Of a stretch of 64,000 nt of DNA, positions 27,180 to 37,842 are shown in pieces. The notes beneath the pieces are model-generated. The model worked only from the letters and a program-made list of their open reading frames with translations, was not told where the DNA came from and ran no database searches. Source of the stretch: Helopsaltes ochotensis (lineage: Eukaryota > Chordata > Aves > Passeriformes > Locustellidae). The position numbers were made by a program, and so were the translations under genes. The stretch spans positions 425,650-489,649 of the forward strand of contig VXBM01000280.1 of NCBI GenBank assembly GCA_013400155.1, written 5' to 3'. How positions within the stretch are numbered: the first letter of the stretch is position 1; each line of letters starts with the position of its first letter.

Positions 27180-27535
27180 ATTGCTGAACTAAGGGGACTG
27201 AATCCCTGGGCTTCCTTCTCTCAGAGAAGGGAGCAGGACCAGCAGCCCAGCTTCCCACTGTGTTCTTTGGCGGTTTGACAAGAGCTGCCAGTGGGATGAG
27301 GACGACAGCCTTTTTTTTTTCCCCTTTTAATTCCAGCCTTTCTTCGCCTCCTCACTACAACTGTCAGCAAAAGGTGACAAATTACAGAACTGGATCACTT
27401 GCCTAGCTAGAAGTCACACTAGACCACCCACAGCCCTGCCTGAGCGAATCCAGCAGCTGTCCATGTCAGAAGGCTGGATCACACCTAGGATGAGAAAGGA
27501 GCAGGTGCCAGCCAGCAAATTCATGGAAACAAGGT
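27180..27535. other. GC-richer block with a consensus-like splice donor at its end
   Basis: Compared with its surroundings, this 355-bp block is richer in G+C and keeps a handful of CpG dinucleotides, which are otherwise scarce. It ends in AAACAAG followed by GTAATG, a reasonable splice-donor match with the GT at 27534-27535. It carries no ORF that I recognise (the short plus ORF 27054-27278 only overlaps its left part) and no transposon signature. It could be a first exon of a non-coding transcript, an enhancer, or simply a GC fluctuation. The sequence alone cannot decide. Confidence 0.25.
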
Positions 27536-28734
27536 AATGTTACTGAGGGACAACTGCAGGGACCTACACTTAGTTATATTTAACTACACCTTGGGGAAGA
27601 GCGGTCAGTGTCCAACTGACATTCTACGGACCAGATTTTTGACTTGGTTTTCATCAGACTTCTCCCTCCTTTTGCTTTTTTTTATTCCCACATACACAAT
27701 TGAAGACCCACAGCTACAACAAAGTAAGTAGACAATCACTGCCAAGTCCAGAGCATCAGTGAAACACCTTGAAATTTCAAGGTCTTACACACATATATAA
27801 GGACTAGATTTCCCACACACACATATATATCCACACATTCCTCCCATACATTCTACATCCAGACATTTGTCAAACCTTACCAGCATCTTCTAAGGGACAA
27901 ATCTTCTATCCATGCTCTGCCTTTACCTAGCATATAAAATTAAAATCAGAATGCACTGGAAAATGAGGTAGTGACCAATCTCTAATAATGTGGCAAACAA
28001 GTGCAAGCCTTGAATTCAAAAATACTTCAGACTATTATCTAGCACAACTACATCAAGAGTTCTGAACTGTTTATTTTGGTGAAAATGTGCACAGTGTATG
28101 AGGTCCTGAAAACATAATTTTCAGGATATTTCAGTATTACTTTGTAGATAGATACTTTATCTTAAGACTATCAGCTTTTACTTTTACATTGCTAATACAT
28201 GAACAACCATCTCCAGAAACAACCACTTACTCCCTGGAGTTTTGGCAAATACATTTGTTCTGAGTGTACCACATTGGTTGTGCCCATAGGCAGAAAGGCA
28301 TTTTCCTGGTGGTTCTTATTAGAACTTCAGTTTCAGGCATTGACTCTCTAGTTTTAGCCTATACCCAGATTAAAAAAAAGTCAAATCAAAAGCCACACCT
28401 AAGAAAACCCACAGCCACTCACTAAAATTTGACTGCAACAAAGGTGTATGCTGTGAGACACCACTGATATCCAGAAATTCATACACTTACGAGTACAGAT
28501 CATTTGGAGAAATAAAAGATTAGCAAGAAAGTCCAGAGAACCAAGCAAAAAGTTAAAAATATAAATGAAAGTTGAAAGGAGATTAGTTGACCTAAAGTTG
28601 TTTCCACACACAGAGACAATGCTGAGTATCCATGACAAAAGCATCCACACATAACTAAATAATTTATGGTACTGAGAATGACACTAATGTGACTTTTATA
28701 TAAAAAAAACAATTAGACTGCTCCTGAAAAATAA

Positions 28735-28800
28735 AAGCAAAGCAAAACACCACCACAACCCACTCCCTGAAAAAAAATCCCAAACAAAAAACCCCACCTA
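28735..28800. repeat. A/C-rich low-complexity tract
   Basis: A and C dominate, with CCACCACAACCC and CCCAAACAAAAAACCCC strings and very few G or T. It is of the same class as the other A/C tracts on this strand. Confidence 0.65.
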
Positions 28801-31800
28801 AAATCACTCAATAAAACAATTCAAACCCAAACTAATAAAAATCAGTATATCTTGTAATAATTTAGTAAAAATCTTTATTTTGAGGTATGAATAATTGAAA
28901 TAATTGAATTCTGGGGAAAGTGAAGAAAGGAAAAGGCCACTCATATGTAAATAAAGTAGCTATTAACAAGGTAATTATTTTTTACTTGATAATGCTTTAG
29001 TAAAATTGGTGATAAAAGTTTCATAGTTTGCATCATTCACTTTACAGATTCAGAAGTTTGTTCAATCAATACTGTGTAAATGTTGTCCTAAAGTGAGTCA
29101 TCAAAAATTGTTTTCATATGCTGGTATATTCCTTAGAGGAAAATTAGAATAGATTTAAAATACTGATCCAATTAAAATACATATAGAGTCTTAAGCATTA
29201 TTCCAAAGGAAGGTTATCTTCTAAGTGGAAATTCAGAATTAAATCCAGCAAATGCTTGAGCAATGAGGTCATTAAACTACTAAAGACAGCTGTTCAAATG
29301 CTTTAGGCAAAGTGAGACAGTAACACACTGAAATGATGAGATCCCAAAATATTTTACTGTGTGAACAGCACTACACTTCAAGCTGATTTAAAAAAAAGAA
29401 GAAAGGAAAATAAAATTTAAATACAATGTTAAACACACAATAGCTTGATTACAGGTTGTTACAACATGTTTGCAAAGTTTTGAAATATCTTCAAAATATT
29501 ATAAACAAATCAAAAACCAAATGCAAATAGCAAAAGGAAAGCAAATCATTAAATAGTAAACAAAGAAAGCCTCTCTTAGAAGACTATTTCAGATGACCTT
29601 TGTGATGACATTAACTCTGGCTTGTTGAAGAGAATGCATGCAAACATGATATTCAAGCTGTTGGAAGATAGTTTTCTCCACTAGCAAAAAATGTTCAAAC
29701 ACAATGAAAAATGTAAAAGAATGCTATTCCCATCAATACTTAAGTATTGAACTAAACTAAAGTTGTTCTCTAGTTCGTGTTGCAATACTAAAATCTATTA
29801 GATCAGAAAATGAATTAAAGCAGCCCAACTTTCCTTGCCATGCAACACAGTCTCCATTGGTCTTACTATGATATACAAGTGACAAGAGCTTGCAATGATG
29901 GAGTTAATTTCCTTTAAACATTCTCTTTCTGAATATCATTCAAGATACATATTATCATCAGAGGCAAGGTTTTCTGTACATATTGAGTGACACAGAAGGG
30001 CTCAAGAGAGAAATTGGTTCCCTTGCAACATAGGCAAACCACTTTCTACAGTAAGATTACCAAAATGATAATGAGAAAACAACTGTCATCCTTAAAGTGT
30101 AAAGTTAGATTTCACAATTTTTACTGTTAAAGTCAGAAAAAAGTATTGGAATACATTTCATGATGTGTCTGATTTTAGAAACTGTGAACAACATTGATTA
30201 CAACTAAAGTCAGAGAGGTCTGGGATTATACAAAACAAGAAAACAACAATTAATTCCTGAAAATGCAAGTACTCAGTAATTCCCTATCAATAAAAGAGTA
30301 GTTAAACTGAATTTGCAGAGCAAGCGTGTGTGTATGAACCTCACAGTCTTAGATCATCTGGCTAAGGCACTGTAATTATAAAACAATCCCACTTCACTCA
30401 TATATAACTTTCATTGCCATATAAAGTACACATTTTTTTAAAATACAGTTTAATACTTACAGATCAGTAATGTTAAGAAATCAAGCATGACCAATAGCAT
30501 AGAAATTCTTGTATTGATTGTTCTGTCTGAACACGTATGTCAAGTCTCAACAGAAACATTTCTTGTTCTAAAAAGCATCTACAGAAATACACAAGTCATT
30601 TCAGGTCATGATCCATGATTTTGTGCAATTAGTCCGAACTTAATTAATAGAAATACAAAAGAAAACAGACTAAACATTTTATCCTCTTGTGAATGCCATG
30701 CAAGAAAATGCTAACTTTTCAAACTATATTTTCACGAAGACACTAAAGACTGGCATGAAATCATGAAGCTATTGGATAAAACCTGGACAAATGTCACCCT
30801 TTTTTATTCTGCAGGTTTAAAAAATATTCAGAAATATCTAACCCCAAAACTGTAGTTGACATTTTTCTAGCATTAAACAGAAATCAAGAGGTCATTCTAT
30901 TCTCCCTGAGTAAATAACCCATGTATTAATACTATGGAGAAAATGCTGTAATTTTCTGTTTATGTCAGCTTAGAAAAAAACTTAACATGAAAGAAAACAC
31001 TAACCCTACACTACCTCATCCTATACACACACGCTATAGTATCCTCAGTTTATTGCAAAAGTAAGGTTACTTTTTCTGGAAGCTATGGTTAAGAGGGCCA
31101 GAAAAATGTAGGTTTGCTGCTTTATTACAAAAACGATAGCAGTTTCTTAACACAAACTCAAAGCCATGACATCTTTCCTAATTCAAGAGGTTAAACTTCA
31201 GAAACTAAATATAATTCCCTGCTTCTTAATGTACAAGGATTATGCTGAAGTCTCATAAAACTTTTTAAACAAGAGAGAGGGGGAAAGGGATTGGAATTTA
31301 TTTCAAAAACTGCCTGATTTACAGAATTTACTCAGCAGATTACCTTTAGCAGATTTCTCTCGGCATAAAGAGAAATAGTACTGAAATTTTATTAACTTTC
31401 ACCTTTGTATGAAATGTTATGAAATAACCTTGAAAATCACTTATTACTAGAAGGCTCAGACAAGTTCCATTAAGGGTTTCAGTTTCTGTAGGCTTTAATG
31501 TATTTCTCAGACGAGAAATTCCAGAATAATGCTTGCCATAACTATTTTTCAAGCAGTGCACTCACAGAATACTTTGACCCTACCCATGGCAACACATGTG
31601 TCTAAATCCAGACAAGAAACACTTGGGCAAAAGTGTTCTGATTTTCACACTCCCCTCAACACCACTGCTGCACAATAGTATTTTGTGTATCTTGAAATAA
31701 AATTGTCTCTGAAGCCCCAGTGATGTATTTGCCAGCTAGCTCCCTTGTCTGCTGAACTATAAAAGGTCACTAAATCACAAAATTAGAAAGAAGTCAAAAG

Positions 31801-33154
31801 GAGAGTCAGTAGACACAGCCACTGCCTCTAGGTCTCCTTCTAACCCTGCATTACCTCCAGCACTCCTGCTGACTTTTTGCCAGCTTCTTAATAGGTCTAC
31901 CAAGCAAATGCCTCCTGGAAAAAATAAGGTGCCAGGCAGTCATTTTTCTTTAAAGTTATTACTGCTGAATATATTAGTTCTGATACATAAAAAGCTGTAA
32001 GCAGTACCGTTTCCACCACTTGATGTTATACTATGCTAAGGAAATTCAGGGGTTTTTTTTAAAAAGCTAAACTTTCTGAATACAAAGAGCATTGTAATAT
32101 CCCTTCAAACCCTAAATGGTACGCTGCTTCATCTGACTCCTCCTCTGCAGGTCAATGCAGTTCTACTTCTGCTTACATCTTCCACAATGACTATATTTAT
32201 TGCCTTCATCCACCACATCAGCATAGTACACTGAGAGGTTTAATGAGCACACTTTAAAAACAGCAGCAACAAACCCCAAAGAAGAAATAAAGAGTCTCAA
32301 AATATCCATCTAATGGAATTTAGGAAAAGTATCACCACTAGTTTATCTTCTGACAATATTTTTATGCCAACTGAAAAATACATGTTTTTTCATTACAGAG
32401 ATGGAATGACATTAAGCAATCTTGCCAAAGCAAAAAAGATAATCCCACATCATAACATGTAATTAAAACCACATGGTTCCCATAGGAACAGATCAGGAAA
32501 ACAAATAACTTGGTGATGGACACAGCAGAAGAGCACAAACAGAACCGGGTAACTCAATGCTCAAGAAATGTTATCTTGGTTGTAAGAGCAAGGTTTCCAG
32601 AACTTCTAAATAAAGATATTTTAACAGTCTGACTGATAGAAAAGATAACCTAAGAGGTTCATATATATTTTTTAATTTTAGAATTACTTAAAATTCATTA
32701 TATGTGTGATGCACAAATAAAAAATTACAGGTTTATTAAAGCATATTTCCTAGAGAATTCACTTTACATGTTTGCTTGAGGGGTTTTTTTCCCCATAGAT
32801 TCTTCTTCTTTCAGGCTTCCATGCCAAAGGGATTCATCCAGGAAAGCTGATTCGCACAATAGTATTCTGTATAGGATCTATTCTTCTGTACAGATGGTAT
32901 CTGTTCAGCATGTCTCTGATCAACTGGGTATCCACTCTTATGGGCACAAAATACACTACTTTCAGATATTCGGATACATTCTGAAAGCATCATAATATCC
33001 AGTACAGATTCATCTTAAATAAGTATAGTTGATATTTGTAGTGTGTCACAATTTGCTGAAATCCCAAGGAAATATTCCAAATTCATTCTCTCTTAAAATG
33101 ATATGGAGGAGGATGAGGATTGAGACCAGTGAATTGAGAGAGGAATGATAGGAT

Positions 33155-33200
33155 GAGTCCAGTACAACTTAGCTGCCGAGTCCAGTACAACCTAGCTGTC
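33155..33200. repeat. 23-bp tandem duplication (two copies)
   Basis: The unit beginning GAGTCCAGTACAAC occurs at 33155-33177 and immediately again at 33178-33200 with two mismatches (both T/C transitions). It is a local slippage duplication. Confidence 0.9.
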
Positions 33201-34499
33201 ATCTGTATTTCAATTTTATAATCAAGTCAGTCTCTCAACTTCATTAAATTATTCTCTTTAATATTTCTTGTTAATTTTAATAAATTAAAATGTACCAGAA
33301 AGTTTAAAGAAAATGGAAGTATGCTTTGAATATTCTATTTGTTGCTTTATCTGCATATATAAAATACCAGTAAAGGCTGAAAAATGTAAGTGAGTCTGCA
33401 GTTCATAAATTTTAGGGATTCTTTTCTGATGACATACCTTTGTCTTACAGAAGGGGAGCAGTATCTTTGTGAAATGAGTTATCCACATACACAGTTCTGC
33501 TAAGGCCAAATGCTACAACAAGCCCTTCTCAGGAAATGTGAGCATTAATATGCTTTTCAGATATTGAAACCCTGCTGGATTTGTGAACTTACCCTCATTA
33601 CCTGGATAGAAGCCTATTCAGCTCATCATCTTCTTTCTGCCATGTTTTTCAGATGACTTCAGCTGAGAGGATAGCAAAAGTTGCTTCTGACAACTCCAGC
33701 CACTCTGAGCTGAGCTGAAGCTGCCAGCTAGACCCAGCATAGATAAGCGAGAGCAGGGTCTGAAACGGGCAGTTAGATTTTTAAATGCTGCTATCCGGAG
33801 TACCTCTGGAAAGCTTAGCAGAAAGACAGAAAGTACAGCTCTCAGAATAAGCTGAGAGGAAAGATGGGACAGGGATAGAAGGTTTATACTACACTCATTT
33901 TAATTCTTGGGGATTCAAGTTCTAAAATTAGGAAACTTATCTATAAAACACAGAGAAAGCACTCATACATCCATCTTACAACAACAACAAATCATCATCA
34001 CTATCATCTGGCAATACAGTCCTCACAACTGCCAAGGCTGTGTTCAGTTGCTTCTTAGTCTGAAAGTGAGTCCAAGTGAATTCTCACCAATTTAGGATAA
34101 ACTAAAAATATTTTGCTCTGAGTTTCAGACAGCCTCCAATTAGTTTCAAATAACTTTAAATATTGCTATAAGTAATTATCTTGCTCTTTCTCAGAACCAT
34201 CCAAGAACCATAGATAGCATATGAGGTGGGAACCAAAATGACTCCAAAAACTGTGCCCAGGGCACCCAAAACACATAGAAAACACAGAAGTAAATTTGCA
34301 GAGCTCACTGCACAGCCAAATACCTTGGACTCCTGTTAGCAGAGAATTTCAACATCTGTTTTCATCAAGGGTATTAAACATGTCCCTAAATACTCTGAAA
34401 AACACTAGGCAAGACAACCAACACAGACTAAGGCAAACAGACTAATCCCACAACACAAGGTTTAACTCTTCCTGAGTAAGAGCTCCCAAAACAAACAAT

Positions 34500-34500
<1 letters not shown>

Positions 34501-34547
<47 letters not shown>
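34501..34547. repeat. Poly-A run (47 A)
   Basis: Forty-seven uninterrupted A residues are followed by an A-rich, C-containing stretch. No retrocopy body, polyadenylation signal close upstream or flanking duplication was found, so it is annotated as a homopolymer. Exact length depends on the sequencing technology. Confidence 0.9.
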
Positions 34548-34548
<1 letters not shown>

Positions 34549-36036
34549 CCAAAAACCACAAAAAGCCAACCTAACTCAAACTATCACAATTTTCACAACT
34601 TCTTATTCATATATTAGGCCCAGTATGATTTAGTAAAAACTGAATTATTTCAACTGGCTAGAACTACTTTCATCCCAGTAATTTTTAATAGAGGAACTAG
34701 GTTTAGAATTAAAGCAGAATTATCACTTTCATCACTAATATATGAATCAGTGTTATTGTTTTTTACTAGTCTGTCCCAGTGATGAAGGGCACTTATCTGA
34801 AGTGAATTCTCTCCCTGCATGAATCAATACATTAGAAGCACAAAAAAAGTTCCAAGTAACAGGGGAAAAAAATTAAAATGCTTGGTGGCACAATTGGACA
34901 AAATGGACCAAACCATTCATCTTTAACATGCAAATAAAACATCCATTGAAAACAAGATTTGGAGGAATTTGTCTTCAGTTTTGTGCATTATCTGCAAGCG
35001 TTCATGCTCCTAGCCTGGGTCTAAATGACCAAAATGTTGGATTTTAGAACACTAAAATATTTTACCATTCAAGAATGTTTCTTTTTTTTTTTTTCCATTT
35101 TTGTGCCATTGAAAGCTAACTGAATCCCATTTTACCAACACTGCCAGAAATTAGAAGCCACATTTTTTGGTAAATAAGTGTCTTAACAAGAAAGACATCA
35201 CTCAACTCTGTATGGAATACTGACTTTAAAGTGTGAGCCCTCTCACCAATGGGCACTTTGCCCATCAAAACGTGCCCCAGACCTGCTACCAAATCAAGTT
35301 ACACAAGTTATTCAGGGCCTAATTTAATTTCTTCTCACTTCTGGTAAACTTCACACAAAATTAACTAAAAGCAGGTCATTTGTTATACCTGTTAATAGAG
35401 AGACTTAGCCCAATCTCTTTCATTCACTCCGAAGAAAGAATTTTTAGAAATGTATTATATAGGCAATGATTTAAGTTACCAGAATAAAGATACTTTCACT
35501 CAAAGAAATAAAAATAGGCAGGAAATGAACATCACTTTCAGAAATCCAGCTGAGGTAGACATTCATAGTATTAAACTGAGGTTTAAACTGAGGTCAAAGA
35601 TAACTAGATTAAGTATTTATGGATTTCTCTCATTTTCCTTAAATTTGCCACCAAGGTTTACTTCAGGGTATTCCTGTTTAACTAAACTTCACAATAAACT
35701 GACTTCATTCATCTCTGAGATTTATGCATTTCTTCATGCTGAAATGACCTCATGTCACTATTGTGTATTTAGTGATAAGGTCTCATTCCAGCAATAAAGC
35801 CATGTGGAACGCATTACTCAAAGACCTATTAAGTATAAAATATTCAGTATTTATTTACCACATTGAGGGAACTGAGTCCTTAAAAGGTTATTTAGACTAT
35901 AGCATGGAGACTAAAATATACCCAGCATCCCACTGATTTGACAGGCTGCCATAACTGTCTCATATAGTCTTAATTAGAACACAATACACACACACATACT
36001 GTCTTCTGGGAAAACATTCCCAATTACAAAGAGCCA
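34548..36036. other. Unique AT-rich non-coding sequence
   Basis: No gene is supported. The longest ORF is 115 codons on plus (35450-35797), without a recognisable domain. It contains a perfect tandem 12-mer TTAAACTGAGGT at 35571-35594. A 13-T run lies at 35082-35094. Confidence 0.55.
35571..35594. repeat. Perfect 12-bp tandem duplication
   Basis: TTAAACTGAGGT occurs twice back to back. Because the unit is a multiple of three, it keeps the frame of the overlapping ORF, but that ORF has no other support. Confidence 0.9.
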
Positions 36037-36378
36037 CGAGAAGAACAGCACAGCTTTTGACAGCTGGAATGCGAGCATTGTCATAATCCTGCTGGATGCC
36101 TACTGTAAGTGAAAGGTATGCATTTTCCTGAATCTACAAAAGGTGATGTCAGATGGAATAAAAGTCAGCGTTGTAGACCCATCCACCTGCGTGACACATT
36201 GATGACTCCAGCTTTTGCTGAGGGGGTGGAAAATTGCGTGCCGTTTTTCCCTACCAATATAACTCATGCATCTATTCAAATCAGAAACAGCGTTTGGAGG
36301 AAGAAAATGCTTTTCAAGTCGTCATCTCCATTGCAAATGTAACAGCTCCACCTTGAGGCAGGACCCAGTGAATGTTCG
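36037..36378. other. CpG-enriched block next to a GTAAGT donor-like site
   Basis: Nine CpG dinucleotides occur within about 340 bp (at roughly 36037, 36072, 36169, 36190, 36237, 36242, 36291, 36320 and 36377), against a CpG-depleted background. A consensus GTAAGT donor starts at 36105. Two overlapping plus-strand ORFs (36109-36342, 77 codons; 36266-36484, 72 codons) run in different frames and carry no recognisable domain. This could be a weak CpG-island-like regulatory element, an exon of an unknown transcript or an unrecognised old repeat. No polypyrimidine acceptor stands out immediately upstream. Confidence 0.25.
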
Positions 36379-37253
36379 TAGAAGGTCCACTCAAGCTGAA
36401 GATGCCTATCATCATACAGTCAGCCACAAACACTTAAAACATGGTTTGACATCTCCCAGTGTCCCTTTCTGCTCATCTTCTTAGCATACAAGAAGGCATG
36501 TGTGCACATGATGCATGTGTTTGAACGAATTTACTGAAGAGAAATTAAATAGGTACTAAATAAACATAAATTTGACAGAGCAGCTCCCAAGGATGATACA
36601 AGTCAAGCATAACAAGGCCTGACAGAAATAGTCCTTCAGGAGCAGGAATTATCCGTGCTTCTCTCTGAGTAGTGCACACAAACAAATTTCAGACCATTGA
36701 TTTTTTTCATTATCATATTCTTCCTAAATGAGGAGTAAAAAGATTAATACATTTCAATGTTTCATTTAAATCACTATTCAAATACTCTGAGATAACAATT
36801 TCAATACACTGCTAAGCATTGCAAGTAAGTAATCTGCTCTTCGAGTATTAATGAAATTATTTATAGTTAAATAGGTTATTTAAAAAAATTAAGTTCTAAA
36901 TATTAACTTGCATGTTCTTCAGACTACTTCAGGAGTTTTAATTGACAGTGTATCAGTACTTAGAACTTTTCTAATAAATCCAAATTATGTCAGTTAGATT
37001 GGCAAGTCCAGACAGACATAAAACCTGTGTCGCATTTTAATCAATGTTGATTAGGGTACTGAGATAGATTGGTTATGGCATGTATTACATATTTGATGAT
37101 CAGTAAGTGGAAATGGGATTTGCAGCTGGAAATCAGAGTGAGCTATTCCTGTAGAACAAAATGATAACACGGAAAAAAAAGTCATCAATTGAGTTCAGCG
37201 CTCTAAAGAGGGCACACAAGCAGTCAACCTGAGAAAAGACTGGAATTAGCCAT

Positions 37254-37842
37254 TGTGCTGGATTTAACTGGAATGATTTTCCTTCACAGTAGCTAGTATG
37301 GGCTGTGTTTTGGATACATACTGAAAACACTGTGGGCAATAGAGGGATATTCCAGTTATTGCTGAGCAGTGCTTACACTCTGTCAAAGCCTTTTCTACTT
37401 CTTACACCATCCCACCAGCAAGGAGGCTGTGGGTGCACAAGAGGCTGGGAGGTGACACATTTGGGACAGCTGACCTCAACTGACCAAAGGGGTAATTCAC
37501 ATTATCTGGCATCATGGTCAGCATATGACGCAGAGGAAAGAAGGAACAGGAAGGCTTTTGCAGTGATGGCACCTGTTTTCCCAGGTAATCACCACACATA
37601 ATGGGGCCACGCTTTCCTGGAGACGGCTGAACACCTGCCTGCTCAGGGGAAGTAGGGAACAAATTCCTTGTGCTCTGTGTGCACAGATTTTGCTTTCCTT
37701 ACTAAACTGTCTTTACCTCAGCCAAGAGTTTTCTTACTTTTTACCCCTCCAATTCTTTTCCCCTAATGGCAGTGGTGGGGAGAGGGTAAAAGTGGAAGTG
37801 GCTGTGTGGTGCTTAGTGGTTGGCCAGGGTTAAACCATAAGA
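37254..37842 (+). mobile_element. Solo LTR of an avian ERVL-type endogenous retrovirus
   Basis: The left end TGTGCTGGATTTAACTGG matches a decayed TGTCCTGGTTTCAGCTGG start. The right end, with GTGGTGCTTAGTGGTTGG followed by GGTTAAACCATAAGA, matches the well-known avian ERVL LTR terminus, in which the final CA has become GA. Internal landmarks also fit that family from memory: TTTCCTTCACAGTAGCTAGT near 37277-37296, TGTGTTTTGGATAC near 37303, CAGCTGACCTCAACTGACCA near 37469, the TATA-region equivalent near 37510-37530, and the pyrimidine-rich end before the G-rich tail. Length (589 bp) is reasonable for a full LTR. No gag, pol or env sequence lies beside it, so it is a solo LTR left by recombination. 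Target duplication is degenerate (CCATT against TCATT at best). ORFs inside it (37305-37601 plus, 37402-37662 minus) are chance frames. Confidence 0.8.

Larger units (their letters stand above)
27536..34500. other. Unique AT-rich non-coding sequence
   Basis: No gene is supported. The longest ORFs are 60-83 codons and lack motifs. An imperfect CA/TA dinucleotide cluster (CACACATATATA occurring twice) lies at about 27789-27835, and an A/C-rich tract at about 28735-28800. A 23-bp tandem duplication is at 33155-33200. A pyrimidine tract plus CAG at 33630-33652 precedes a 21-codon ATG frame (33653-33718), too short to support a gene. Confidence 0.5.

Noticed and set aside
33630..33718. Coding exon: pyrimidine tract, CAG acceptor, then ATG frame
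   Set aside because: The frame ends after 21 codons, and acceptor-like tracts are common in this T- and A-rich sequence; no donor or partner exon could be paired.
37305..37662. Overlapping plus and minus ORFs of 98 and 86 codons
   Set aside because: Both fall inside the ERVL-type LTR, which is non-coding, and neither resembles a retroviral protein.
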